Below are positions 18,620 to 26,698 of a stretch of 64,000 nucleotides of DNA, piece after piece. Both the position numbers and the translations under genes were made by a program. The notes under the pieces are model-generated. The model saw only the letters and a list, made by a program, of their open reading frames with translations, searched no databases and had not been told where the DNA came from. This DNA is from Nocardia sp. NBC_01329 (lineage in GTDB: Bacteria; Actinomycetota; Actinomycetes; Mycobacteriales; Mycobacteriaceae): the NCBI RefSeq assembly GCF_035956715.1, contig NZ_CP108381.1, forward strand, positions 5,364,001 to 5,428,000, written 5' to 3'. How positions within the stretch are numbered: position 1 is the stretch's first letter; each line of letters starts with the position of its first letter.

Positions 18620-19582
18620 ATGCCCGTGATCTCGACGTCGGTCCTTCGCCGAACCGCATTCGGCGCCGCCGGAGCCGCGGCGGCCGGAGTCGGCTATGCC
18701 TCACTGATCGAACGCAATGCCTTCGTACTCCGCGAGGCGACGATGCCGGTGCTGCGGCCGGGCTCGTCCCCGCTGCGGGTATTGCACATCAGCGATCTGC
18801 ACATGACCCCTGGGCAGAAACTCAAACAGCAATGGTTGCGCGAGCTCGACCGGCTGGAGCCCGACCTGGTGATCAACACCGGGGACAACCTGTCGCATCA
18901 GAGAGCTGTGCCCGCTGTCGTCCAGTCGCTGGGCGGGCTGCTGTCGCGGCCGGGTCTGTTCGTATTCGGCAGCAACGACTACTTCGCGCCGGTTCCCAAG
19001 AACCCGCTGAAATACTTCGACAAAAACCACAAACGCGTCCACGGTGCTCCGCTGCCCTGGAAAGATCTGCGTGCGGCGTTCTCCGAGCGCGGGTGGCTGG
19101 ATCTGACGCACACTCGCCGGGATATCGAGGTGGGCGGTATCCGTATCGCCAGCGCGGGCGTCGACGATCCGCATCTGCAGCGTGATCGCTACGACACCGT
19201 CGCCGGCGCCCCGAACCCGCTCGCCGATCTCCGGATCGGCTTGACGCACTCCCCGGAGCCGCGGGTACTGGACCGTTTCGCCGACGACGGCTACGACCTT
19301 GTCCTGGCCGGGCACACCCACGGCGGCCAGCTCTGTCTGCCCGGGTACGGCGCCCTGGTCACCAACTGCGATATCGATCGGTCGCGGGTCAAGGGTCCGT
19401 CCAAGTGGGGTGCCCACACCAGGCTGCACGTTTCGGCCGGTATCGGCACGTCACCATGGGCGCCCTATCGCTTCTGCTGCCGACCCGAGGCGACGCTGCT
19501 CACCCTGGTCGCCGTACCGCCCGAACAGCCGGTAACCAACTCCGGTCGCGGGCTCTCGACGTCGCAGGCAGTCGCCCGGTAG
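18620..19582 (+). CDS. Metallophosphoesterase, membrane- or Tat-associated
   Basis: 320-aa calcineurin-like phosphoesterase. Metal-binding blocks HISDLHM (about 57-62), NTGDN (about 87), FGSND (in place of GNHD, about 115) and AGHTHGGQL (about 229-236). The N-terminus VLRRTAFGAAGAAAAGVGY looks like an uncleaved signal/anchor with a twin Arg. Homologues next to ponA2 (Rv3683 type) are of unknown substrate; YkuE-like phospholipid phosphatases are related. ATG 18620 directly behind a -10 box. An open extension back to 18167 is antisense to yqeY. Confidence 0.88.
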   Translation: MPVISTSVLRRTAFGAAGAAAAGVGYASLIERNAFVLREATMPVLRPGSSPLRVLHISDLHMTPGQKLKQQWLRELDRLEPDLVINTGDNLSHQRAVPAVVQSLGGLLSRPGLFVFGSNDYFAPVPKNPLKYFDKNHKRVHGAPLPWKDLRAAFSERGWLDLTHTRRDIEVGGIRIASAGVDDPHLQRDRYDTVAGAPNPLADLRIGLTHSPEPRVLDRFADDGYDLVLAGHTHGGQLCLPGYGALVTNCDIDRSRVKGPSKWGAHTRLHVSAGIGTSPWAPYRFCCRPEATLLTLVAVPPEQPVTNSGRGLSTSQAVAR

Positions 19583-19592
19583 CTGCACACCG

Positions 19593-19629
19593 CCGGAAAA
19601 GAGCCCTGAACTGGCGGTTTCTTTTCCGG
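19593..19629 (+). terminator. Hairpin after the metallophosphoesterase
   Basis: CCGGAAAAG (19593-19601) pairs with CTTTTCCGG (19621-19629). An alternative stem ACCGCC/GGCGGT (19590-19595/19612-19617) overlaps it. Confidence 0.6.
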
Positions 19630-19641
19630 ACCGGACCTGAT

Positions 19642-19647
19642 GTAAGC
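19642..19647 (+). promoter_or_regulatory. Putative -10 element for tRNA-Pro
   Basis: TAAGCT 18 bp before the tRNA 5' end, giving a short 5' leader. Confidence 0.35.
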
Positions 19648-19665
19648 TATCGCAGGTCCACTTCA

Positions 19666-19739
<74 letters not shown>

Positions 19740-19761
19740 CTCGTGTTGGTCGAGACACGAT

Positions 19762-19799
19762 AAGGCGCCTGACAAGGGTTAACCGGTCAGGCGCCTTTC
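19762..19799 (+). terminator. Rho-independent terminator after tRNA-Pro
   Basis: 12-bp stem AAGGCGCCTGAC / GTCAGGCGCCTT (19762-19773 / 19786-19797) followed by a short T tract. Confidence 0.85.
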
Positions 19800-19980
19800 T
19801 CGTTCACCCGCACTCGGGGGCGTACTCACCCACCTGCCCGAAGTGGTCCGCGGGACCGGCCGAACGGCATCTGGAGGCTCAACCGGATTTCCGCGATCGA
19901 CCGGCTCATACAGGTGGGCGATCACCGGCGCCCGTGGGATCGGAGCGCCGGACAACGCATGCACAGTCAAGGTGTCGAAC

Positions 19981-21270
19981 TCACCGCTGCTGCCCCCCGA
20001 CCCGGCCGCGAGCACCGATACGTGGCCCCGTCGAGCGCCGGGCGGGCGGCCGGACCCGACTGTTTCCGCCACTGCCCAAGCGCACCGAAAGCGCCCCGCC
20101 CACCAGAATCATTCGCATCATCCGTTCGGCGGCGTCGGTGAGTAGGCGCTCGACGTCGGCGACGGCCTGCGACAGCGGCATCGGAACCGGGATGATCGAG
20201 GCGATGGCGCCGATACCCACATCGTGGACCAGCGGCGCGCCCTCCCCGAGCTGCCCGGCCAGCGCGACCACTGGTACCCCGTGCGCCCGCGCGCGCCGGG
20301 CGACCTCGGCGGGCACTTTGCCGTGCGGGGTCTGCAGGTCGATCGCTCCCTCGGCGGTGATCACCAGATCCGCCTGAGCGATCCGGCGATCCAGATCGGC
20401 ACCGGTGAGACCGGAGTCCAGCAGTGCGTCGAACCGGGAGCGCAACCGGGCACCGATCCCACCGGCCAGGCCGGCCCCCAGCCCGCCGGAGGCACCGGTG
20501 ACCGGCCCGAAACGCAGGTCACCGGCCGCGCGGCCGTCCCGTTCCAAGATCGCGACCCAGTGTTCCAGCGCCGCGGCGAGTACTTCGACCTGTTCCGGCG
20601 AGGCGCCCTTCTGCGGTCCGAAGATCCGGGCGACACCGTGCGGCCCGCACAACCGATTGTGTGGGTTTCCGGCCACCACCACCTCCGCGTCGGCCAGGCG
20701 TGGATGCAGCCGCGACAGATCGAGCTGGACCGCCCGGCCGAGTTCGCCTCCGCCGGGGCCGATCTCCTCGCCTCGGTCGTCGAGGATGCGCGCGCCCAGC
20801 GCCTGCAGCGCGCCGGCGCCACCGTCGCAGGTACCGGAGTCGCCGCAACCCACCACGATCGTGCCGACTCCCGCGTCGAGGGCGGCCGCGATGAGCTGAC
20901 CGACCCCGAAGGTGGTGGTGGCGCCGGGGTCGCGGCGATCACGGGGAACATGCCGTAGCCCCGCGGCGGCGGCCACCTCGACTACGGCGGTATCCGGCGC
21001 GACCGGCCCCAGTCGCGCCCAGTGCGCGCGTACCGCGGTCTGGACCGGGCCCACCACATCGAGGTGGTGCAGTGCACCCGCAGTCGCGGCGGCCAGCATC
21101 GCCGCGGTGCCCTCACCGCCGTCGGCGATCGGGGCGAGATCCACGTGCACACCGGGCAACACCCGGCGCAGGCCGGCGGCGATGGCGTGGGCCACCGGTT
21201 CGGCGTCGAGACTTTCCTTGAACCCGCTCGGGGCGACGAGTATGCGCTGCGGAACGCGGAGGGACATCAT
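19981..21270 (-). CDS. Glycerate kinase (GlxK/GarK family)
   Basis: 429-aa glycerate 2/3-kinase phosphorylating glycerate for entry into glycolysis. Starts MMSLRVPQRILVAPSGFKES, has PIADGGEGTAAML, the GSGDSGTCDGG-like VGCGDSGTCDGGAGALQALG, and AGNPHNRLCGPHGVARIFGPQ, all typical of the family. The C-terminus runs about 45 residues past usual length. ATG 21270 follows GAAAGG. An open frame continues upstream through the transporter gene but is not coding. It is the last gene of the two-component/transporter operon, 32 nt after the SLC13 carrier. Confidence 0.9.
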   Translation of the reverse strand: MMSLRVPQRILVAPSGFKESLDAEPVAHAIAAGLRRVLPGVHVDLAPIADGGEGTAAMLAAATAGALHHLDVVGPVQTAVRAHWARLGPVAPDTAVVEVAAAAGLRHVPRDRRDPGATTTFGVGQLIAAALDAGVGTIVVGCGDSGTCDGGAGALQALGARILDDRGEEIGPGGGELGRAVQLDLSRLHPRLADAEVVVAGNPHNRLCGPHGVARIFGPQKGASPEQVEVLAAALEHWVAILERDGRAAGDLRFGPVTGASGGLGAGLAGGIGARLRSRFDALLDSGLTGADLDRRIAQADLVITAEGAIDLQTPHGKVPAEVARRARAHGVPVVALAGQLGEGAPLVHDVGIGAIASIIPVPMPLSQAVADVERLLTDAAERMMRMILVGGALSVRLGSGGNSRVRPPARRSTGPRIGARGRVGGQQR

Positions 21271-21302
21271 GGTGCCTTTCGAGAGGGTTGAACGACGGCG
21301 GG

Positions 21303-22802
21303 TCAGGCGACAGGGCTCAGTCCCAGCTGCGGCCAGACCCAGACCGCGAATGCGAGGAGCAGCACGATCGACAGCGGCGCGACGACGGCGGAATAGCGCA
21401 GCAGATGTTCGGGCCGGAAACCCGGCACAGTTTCCGATTCGGCGAAGACGGCCATCGGTTTCGCCGAGCTGGTCATGGTGTGACAGAAGCCCGCGGCGGC
21501 CGTAGACAAGAAAGCGGCGGCCAATGGATCGACACCCACCGCCGGCGCGGTGGCGACGATGATCGGCACCAGCACCGCTGATCGCGCCGAACGCGACTGG
21601 ATCATCAGATGGGCGAGCAGCGACACCACCACCGTGAGAACCAGGAACACGGTGGTGGCGGCAGGTCCGAGCGACTGCACCGGTTCGAAGATCAGACCGC
21701 CCAGCCAAGCGGAAGCCCCACTGGTGGTCAGCGCTATACCGAGGCACAGCGTGGCCGCCATGAACAGCAGCAGGGTCCAGGGAATGGTTTTCACGGCGGT
21801 CGGCAGGCTGGTCCCGCCGATCTTCGGCGCGGTGGCCACCAACGCCCCGAGCACAGCGACAATGGCCGGATCGATCCCGTGCCATATCTCGGTGCACCAC
21901 AGCGTGACCACCGCGGCGAGTACGAGGATCACGCGCTTCTGGGGGCCGGTCAGCGGTCCGCGGACGGAGGTACCGGCCGCCTCGTCGAAGGCGTTTGCCG
22001 AGAGTGCCAGGGGTGTCCGGCGCTCGGCGCGATCGGCGAAGATCACGAGTGCTGTCTCCGCCGCCAGATGAGACCAGACCACCGCGAGCGGCAGGCCCAG
22101 GACCAGCCACTGCAGGAAATGGAACCCCTCGCCTGTAGCCGTGGCCACGATCTCGCTGGTGATCAGGTGCGCGCCCGCGCCCAGTAGCGAACCCACTGCG
22201 GAGAAAAGGATCACCGACGGAATCGCGACGGCGAGTGCCAGCACCAGCTGCGGCCGGTGGCGAAGCACTGCGGCCAGTGACAGGAAAACCGGAAGTGCCA
22301 GTGCGGCCCGGCCCGATGTCGCAGGGATCGCGAACGTGGTCACCATGAGTACCACGGTCAGCAGATGGACCAGCTGGCGCGGCGACCGGGCCAGGCCCAG
22401 CACCCGGGCGGCGACGCGGGCGGACAGGCCGGTGGCGGTGACGGCGGCGGCGATCAGGAAGGAGCCGACCAGCAGCCAGATCACCGAATCGCCGAGGGTG
22501 CCGGTGAAGGTCTCGGTATCGATCGGGCCCGCTAATACCAGGGCCACCGCGGCACCCAGCGCCACATAAGTGTCGGAAACCGGCGCGAAAACCCACATCC
22601 AGATAGCCACCACAAAGATCACCAGCGTGATCAGCCCTTCGCGGCCGAGATCGCCCGCGGCGGCCGCGGCCAGGAATCCCAGGCAGATCAGGACACCTGC
22701 CACGGCGGCGAGCAACGGCACCCGGGGGATGTCGCCGGTGGCGATGGACACCTGGGGTGCCGGGAGCCGGGGCCGGCGCGGCACGGTACGGAATTCGGTC
22801 AC
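21303..22802 (-). CDS. SLC13/DASS (CitT/NadC-type) anion transporter
   Basis: 499-aa polytopic membrane carrier with about 12 hydrophobic segments. Family features: conserved IPATSGRAALALP and a C-terminal repeat AGFCHTMTSSAKPMAVF in place of the NST motifs. Such proteins import dicarboxylates, citrate or related organic anions; with glycerate kinase next door, glycerate or tartronate-type acids are plausible substrates (inference). GTG 22802 overlaps the stop of the response-regulator gene by 4 nt, so translation is coupled; the frame further upstream is antisense-like and rejected. Confidence 0.86.
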   Translation of the reverse strand: MTEFRTVPRRPRLPAPQVSIATGDIPRVPLLAAVAGVLICLGFLAAAAAGDLGREGLITLVIFVVAIWMWVFAPVSDTYVALGAAVALVLAGPIDTETFTGTLGDSVIWLLVGSFLIAAAVTATGLSARVAARVLGLARSPRQLVHLLTVVLMVTTFAIPATSGRAALALPVFLSLAAVLRHRPQLVLALAVAIPSVILFSAVGSLLGAGAHLITSEIVATATGEGFHFLQWLVLGLPLAVVWSHLAAETALVIFADRAERRTPLALSANAFDEAAGTSVRGPLTGPQKRVILVLAAVVTLWCTEIWHGIDPAIVAVLGALVATAPKIGGTSLPTAVKTIPWTLLLFMAATLCLGIALTTSGASAWLGGLIFEPVQSLGPAATTVFLVLTVVVSLLAHLMIQSRSARSAVLVPIIVATAPAVGVDPLAAAFLSTAAAGFCHTMTSSAKPMAVFAESETVPGFRPEHLLRYSAVVAPLSIVLLLAFAVWVWPQLGLSPVA

Positions 22803-23461
22803 GAGAGCCGGTACCCCATCCCGCGCACGGTCTGCAGCCGCCGGGCGCCGATCTTGCCGCGCAGGGCGCGCACATAGACATCGACCACATTGGAGGCGGG
22901 ATCGAAGTCGTAGCCCCACACCTGCCCGAGGATCTGCTCCCGGCTCAGCACTTGGTCGGGATGCCGGAGAAAGACCTCGAGCAGGCCGAATTCGCGGGCG
23001 GTGAGATCCACCACCCGGCCGTCGACGTGGACGCGCCGCGACCGTAGGTCGAGGCTCAGATCGTTGTGTGACAGCGAATCCGAGGGCGCACCGGCAGTGG
23101 TCTCGTCCTGTAGCCGCACCCGCACCCGCGCCAGTAGTTCCGCGAACTGGAACGGCTTCGTCATGTAGTCGTTGGCGCCGCCTTCGAGACCCGCGACCGT
23201 ATCGTCGACGCTGTCTCGCGCGGTGAGCACCACCACCGGCGTCCGGACACCTTCACCGCGCAGTCGGCGCAGCACGGTGAAACCATCCATGGCCGGTAGC
23301 CCGATATCGAGGATCACCATGTCGAACGAACCGGAGCGGGCCATCAGCAGCGCGGTCTCGCCGTCGGCGACGTGCTCGGTGGTGTATCCCGCCGCACGCA
23401 GCCCCTTGCCGACGAAGGCCACAATGTGCACATCGTCTTCGGCGATCAGGATTCGGCTCAT
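22799..23461 (-). CDS. OmpR-family response regulator
   Basis: 220-aa DNA-binding response regulator. Receiver domain with the phosphoacceptor Asp in MVILDIGLPAMDGF (about residue 52), acidic pair in IAEDDVH, and Lys in DYMTKPF (about 102); C-terminal winged helix (about 125-218) with LTAREFGLLEVFLRHP and VRGMGYRLS. Lies 3 nt after the histidine kinase and overlaps the carrier start, so the regulator probably controls its own operon. Confidence 0.94.
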   Translation of the reverse strand: MSRILIAEDDVHIVAFVGKGLRAAGYTTEHVADGETALLMARSGSFDMVILDIGLPAMDGFTVLRRLRGEGVRTPVVVLTARDSVDDTVAGLEGGANDYMTKPFQFAELLARVRVRLQDETTAGAPSDSLSHNDLSLDLRSRRVHVDGRVVDLTAREFGLLEVFLRHPDQVLSREQILGQVWGYDFDPASNVVDVYVRALRGKIGARRLQTVRGMGYRLS

Positions 23462-23464
23462 GTC

Positions 23465-25048
23465 CTACCTCTTGCGGTCGTTCGGTTCAGTGGTAACGCG
23501 GCCCACCGGATGCGCGGGGTCGGCCGGCAGATCCAGCCCGAAGGTGGCACCGTCGCCGGGCACACTGCGTACCCAGGCCGACCCGGAATGCGCGTCGGCG
23601 ATGGCACGCACGATGGCCAGCCCCAGGCCGGCACCGGTCCGGCGGTCGGCGCCGGACCTGTCGGCCGGGCGGCCGCGCCTGAACCGATCGAAGATCACCG
23701 GGGCATCCTCCGGTGTCACACCTGGCCCCCGGTCGGATATCCACAGCGACAGCGTGCGGCCCTGCTCGTCCCCGTCGAACCGCGAACCCAGCTGCACAGT
23801 GGTCCCGTCCGCGCTGTGCGCGACGGCATTTGCGGCGAGCTGCAGCATCGCCTGGGTGACCCGCTGAACATCGATCCAGGCGGTGCCCTCGGCGACCTCC
23901 ATCAGATGCCAGCGTCGCTCCCCCAGCGCCTGTACCTTGGATTCGATATCCAGCATGGTCTGGGCGATATCGATGGGACGTCGGACCACGAAATCCGGTT
24001 GCTCGGCCTTCGCCAGCATGAGCAGATCGGAGACGAGACGCCCCATCCGAGCCAGTTCGGAGTCGACCAGGGCCAGGGTGCGGCGACGCTCCTCGGGATC
24101 CTCGGGTAGCAGTTCGAGATGGCCCCGGACCACGGTGATCGGCGTCCGTAGTTCGTGACCTGCATCGTCGACGAACTGGCGCTGGGTCGTATAGGCGTGT
24201 TCGAGCCGGTCGAGCATGTCGTTGAAGGTGTGCGCCAGCGCAGCGATATCGTCACGCCCCTCCACCGGCACACGTCCGGTGAGATCGGTTTCGCCGATCT
24301 CGGCCGCCACCGCCCGCACTGTCCGGACCGGCAACAAGATCCGCCCTGCCACCAGATAGGCGATGCCGGTGGTCAAGGCAAGTCCGGCGAACGACACCGC
24401 GGTGATGATGTGCATCGTCCGATCGACGCCCGCGCGTCCGATCTCGGTGAACGCGGCGACCACGAACGCCCCGCGGCTGCTGCCCGATTCCACATCCACC
24501 CGGCCCCAGCGCATCTCCCCCGCCGGGGATACCACCACCCCGGAGGTCCGCTCCGACGCGGTCACCGCGGTGAACAGGGCGGGGTCCGCGGCCACCGCCG
24601 CCGGCACGTTGCCGCGCAGACCGCCGACCTGCGCACCGTCCACCACACCCACCATCACTTCGCCGTCGATCGGCGACTGTCGCAGCAGATAGATCTCGAG
24701 CAGGCGTTCGACCGAGATGAACGGCCGGGTGGTGGTCGGGTCTACGCCCTCGTCCGCGAAGGTGCGGAACTCGTCGGCTTCCTGCGCGATATCGGCGTTG
24801 GCACGCGTATCGACATCGCGCAGCAGCAGGTTACGGGCGGTCACCAGCACCACGACCAGCAGCACGAACGTCGTGAGCATGATCCAGGCGGTGATCTTCC
24901 AGCGGGCGGGCAGCCGCGACCCGCGTCGGCGCGCCATCGAATCGGCACCGGCCGGACGCAGCGATTCGGGTTCCGGGGCCGGAGGCGGTGGCCGCAGTGG
25001 AAACAACTCCTGGGTGACGACGGGAAGGGTGGGGGCAGGCTCAATCAT
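23465..25048 (-). CDS. Sensor histidine kinase
   Basis: 527-aa membrane kinase. Pro-rich N-terminal cytoplasmic tail (about 1-50), TM1 (about 55-77, ITAWIMLTTFVLLVVVLVTA), extracytoplasmic sensor region (about 78-220), TM2 (about 221-245), HAMP, H-box DAGHELRTPITVV, N-box region LAANAVAHS, G1 ISDRGPGV and G2 GAGLGLAIV. ATG 25048 lies inside the end of the upstream small gene (ATGATTGA, 8-nt overlap). An open frame reaching 25291 is the out-of-frame small gene. Signal unknown; context points to a carboxylate. Confidence 0.92.
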   Translation of the reverse strand: MIEPAPTLPVVTQELFPLRPPPPAPEPESLRPAGADSMARRRGSRLPARWKITAWIMLTTFVLLVVVLVTARNLLLRDVDTRANADIAQEADEFRTFADEGVDPTTTRPFISVERLLEIYLLRQSPIDGEVMVGVVDGAQVGGLRGNVPAAVAADPALFTAVTASERTSGVVVSPAGEMRWGRVDVESGSSRGAFVVAAFTEIGRAGVDRTMHIITAVSFAGLALTTGIAYLVAGRILLPVRTVRAVAAEIGETDLTGRVPVEGRDDIAALAHTFNDMLDRLEHAYTTQRQFVDDAGHELRTPITVVRGHLELLPEDPEERRRTLALVDSELARMGRLVSDLLMLAKAEQPDFVVRRPIDIAQTMLDIESKVQALGERRWHLMEVAEGTAWIDVQRVTQAMLQLAANAVAHSADGTTVQLGSRFDGDEQGRTLSLWISDRGPGVTPEDAPVIFDRFRRGRPADRSGADRRTGAGLGLAIVRAIADAHSGSAWVRSVPGDGATFGLDLPADPAHPVGRVTTEPNDRKR

Positions 25049-25415
25049 CGCCGTCGAACTGGCCATCGTCATCCATCGGGTCGTCCGCATCGTCGCCGCC
25101 GGGGGCGTCGTCGTCACCCTGACCGGAGCTGGGCGCCGGGGCAGGAACGGCGGGTGCCGGGGGTGCGGCGGACGGCAACGGGGTCGACTGTTGCCGTCCG
25201 CCCGGAGCATCCGGGGGCGGCGATACGGACCGCCCGGAATCGTCACGAGAAGAGCTCGCCGGGGGCGCCGCCTGACTGGTGGGAGCCACACTCACCGACA
25301 CCGAAGAGGGTTCGAGCTCAGGCTCGGGCGAACGGGTGAGGGCGAACCCCACCAGCACAACAGCGGCGGAGCCGGCCATGGCGAGCACGGCCGCAAAAGA
25401 ACGAGAACCGGACAT
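25041..25415 (-). CDS. Small exported/anchored acidic Pro-rich protein, first gene of the two-component operon
   Basis: 124-aa protein with an N-terminal hydrophobic segment (MSGSRSFAAVLAMAGSAAVV, about 5-28), then a Ser/Pro/Ala-rich linker and a strongly acidic C-terminus (GDDDAPGGDDADDPMDDDG then QFDGDD). No known domain. ATG 25415 preferred; a TTG at 25436 is in frame. It overlaps the kinase gene by 8 nt, so it may assist sensing at the cell surface, and the Asp cluster could bind cations (inference). Confidence 0.6.
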   Translation of the reverse strand: MSGSRSFAAVLAMAGSAAVVLVGFALTRSPEPELEPSSVSVSVAPTSQAAPPASSSRDDSGRSVSPPPDAPGGRQQSTPLPSAAPPAPAVPAPAPSSGQGDDDAPGGDDADDPMDDDGQFDGDD

Positions 25416-25832
25416 AACAGCCACTATGCCCAACAACGATGATTCGACCGTGAGGCCGGGATGAGGATTTCTTCATCAACGGAGGCCCGAAAGGCCGTCC
25501 GGACGATGAGATACCTTTCGCTGTCCGGCCGGCCGTCGACCGCGGGGCACTGCCATCTCAGATCTGCGAACGGTTACCTTTCGCTGGCTGTCGACCGGTC
25601 ATCTGCATTACTGCCCATACCGATTCACCGCTGAGCATCCGGAAGAGCCGAACTATCGCCCGATGGCCGTCCGCCGGGCCGGTCACCCCGCGAGGCCGGC
25701 CCGGGCGGACGCCGCCCGGCCGATGAGCCGGTCTGCCACCCCGCGAGACAGACCGGCCCACCCACCCGCAGCCCCGGCTACTCCGCCGGGTCGTGCAGAC
25801 CACCCATCGAGGGGGTTCCGTTCCTCCCCAGG

Positions 25833-25855
25833 CCCGGAACCTCCCCACCCTCCCC
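25833..25855 (-). other. Potential G-quadruplex
   Basis: Minus strand reads GGGG-A-GGG-T-GGGG-7 nt-GGG, meeting the usual G3+N1-7 pattern. It lies in the gene-free region. Confidence 0.4.
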
Positions 25856-25950
25856 AGACGGATCCTCCCGGATCCGCCCGTTCCCCCAACCGAGTACTTT
25901 CCGGTTCCTCCCCAGGCGCCGGTCCGTACCCACCCCCGCGGCATATTCGG

Positions 25951-26120
25951 CTACCGACGGCGGCCGAACTCACCGAGTTCGGTGCGACCGTCCCCGATCA
26001 GGTGACACGTCGCATACAGTTCGACGCCCGTCTCGACCGGTTCGGTTCCACCCCGAGGCCGATTTCTCGTTCGCCGGTGCCGTACAGGCTGTCCGGCGCG
26101 ACGCCGACGATCGCGGTGCA
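25951..26120 (-). pseudogene. Frameshifted coding-like tract (decayed gene fragment)
   Basis: Minus strand from 26120 reads TAIVGVAPDSLYGTGEREIG then LGVEPNR. A second frame then reads VETGVELYATCHLIGDGRTE then LGEFGRR to a TAG at 25953. Both halves have GC-rich third positions like real genes here, but they are in different frames and an in-frame TAG precedes the first half. No family recognised. Confidence 0.3.
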
Positions 26121-26257
26121 CTAACGGCCCGGCCGATATCGCGCCGACCGGCCAGGTCGGTGTGCGGCGAACCCTCGGTAACCGCGGCGGGACCGGTAGC
26201 CGGCCCTACCGCGGTTGTGGCGCCCGGAGCGGGCGCGGTGGTCGGCTTGCTGATCAT
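25970..26257 (-). CDS. Doubtful small frame (95 aa, hypothetical)
   Basis: ATG 26257 has AAGAGG 9 nt upstream and a TATAAG -10-like box near 26350, but the product (MISKPTTAPAPGATTAVGPA...) is low-complexity and its second half reads across the frameshifted tract in a third frame. Possibly a short N-terminus of the same decayed gene. Listed only so that it is not overlooked. Confidence 0.2.
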   Translation of the reverse strand: MISKPTTAPAPGATTAVGPATGPAAVTEGSPHTDLAGRRDIGRAVSAPRSSASRRTACTAPANEKSASGWNRTGRDGRRTVCDVSPDRGRSHRTR

Positions 26258-26478
26258 GGCGGGTCCCTCTTCGCGGTGTTCTCGTTACCGGTTTCTCCGG
26301 CCTCGACACCAACAATGCGGCCCCGCGCTTGGCGCACACTTAACGTGAACTTATAACGCTGAGACCACGATTCGTCACAGTGCAGACAAGGTCGGGGCAC
26401 AGCTGGGGGGACAGCTCCGGGATCGGTATATCTCGGGCATCATGGAGGCATCCGCTACGACAACGAGTGGGAGTGTGG

Positions 26479-26538
26479 ATGGATACGCTGGTCGTGTGGG
26501 CGTTGGCCTGTGCGTTCTACTGGTTCGGTCTGCTCTGA
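26479..26538 (+). CDS. Possible 19-aa membrane peptide
   Basis: ATG 26479 to TGA 26538 encodes MDTLVVWALACAFYWFGLL, a single hydrophobic helix with Trp/Tyr near the end. GGGAG lies 7 nt upstream and two hairpins follow directly, so the unit looks like a self-contained small gene. No homologue can be confirmed here. Confidence 0.45.
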   Translation: MDTLVVWALACAFYWFGLL

Positions 26539-26558
26539 CCGGACCCGTGCCGACAACA

Positions 26559-26627
26559 CACCGGCACCGCGGAGCCCCGTGCCGGTGAGAGACCGCCCCT
26601 GAGCCGATCCCTCGATAGGGCAGGGGC
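26559..26627 (+). terminator. Two consecutive hairpins after the 19-aa frame
   Basis: CACCGGCAC / GTGCCGGTG (26559-26567 / 26579-26587) and GCCCCTG / CAGGGGC (26595-26601 / 26621-26627). Confidence 0.5.
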
Positions 26628-26685
26628 GTCGCATTGCCGGAAGGCCCGCTGCCGCGCGCTACCGGTCTCCTGGCGGAACGCGCAT

Positions 26686-26691
26686 TAGGGT
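26686..26691 (+). promoter_or_regulatory. -10 element (TAGGGT) for a leaderless serine-hydrolase mRNA
   Basis: TAGGGT 7 nt before ATG 26699; an alternative GTG at 26690 falls inside the -10 box and is rejected. Confidence 0.45.
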
Positions 26692-26698
26692 GATCCGC

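Larger units (their letters stand above)
25416..26478. other. 1.06-kb region with no intact gene
   Basis: Contains the promoter region of the two-component operon, a 12-bp direct repeat TACCTTTCGCTG (25512-25523 and 25576-25587), a strongly C-rich plus strand with a G-quadruplex-type motif on the minus strand, a frameshifted coding-like tract (25951-26120) and a doubtful small frame (25970-26257). Open frames on both strands here are low-complexity and mutually overlapping; I do not accept any with confidence. Confidence 0.6.

Noticed and set aside
19981..22890. 969-aa minus-strand frame reading as one fusion gene
   Set aside because: Only the glycerate kinase part (to 21270) is coding; the rest is an out-of-frame reading of the SLC13 carrier.
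25663..26124. 153-aa plus-strand frame
   Set aside because: Pro/Arg/Ser-rich low-complexity product from a C-rich stretch; no ribosome site or promoter that I can defend.
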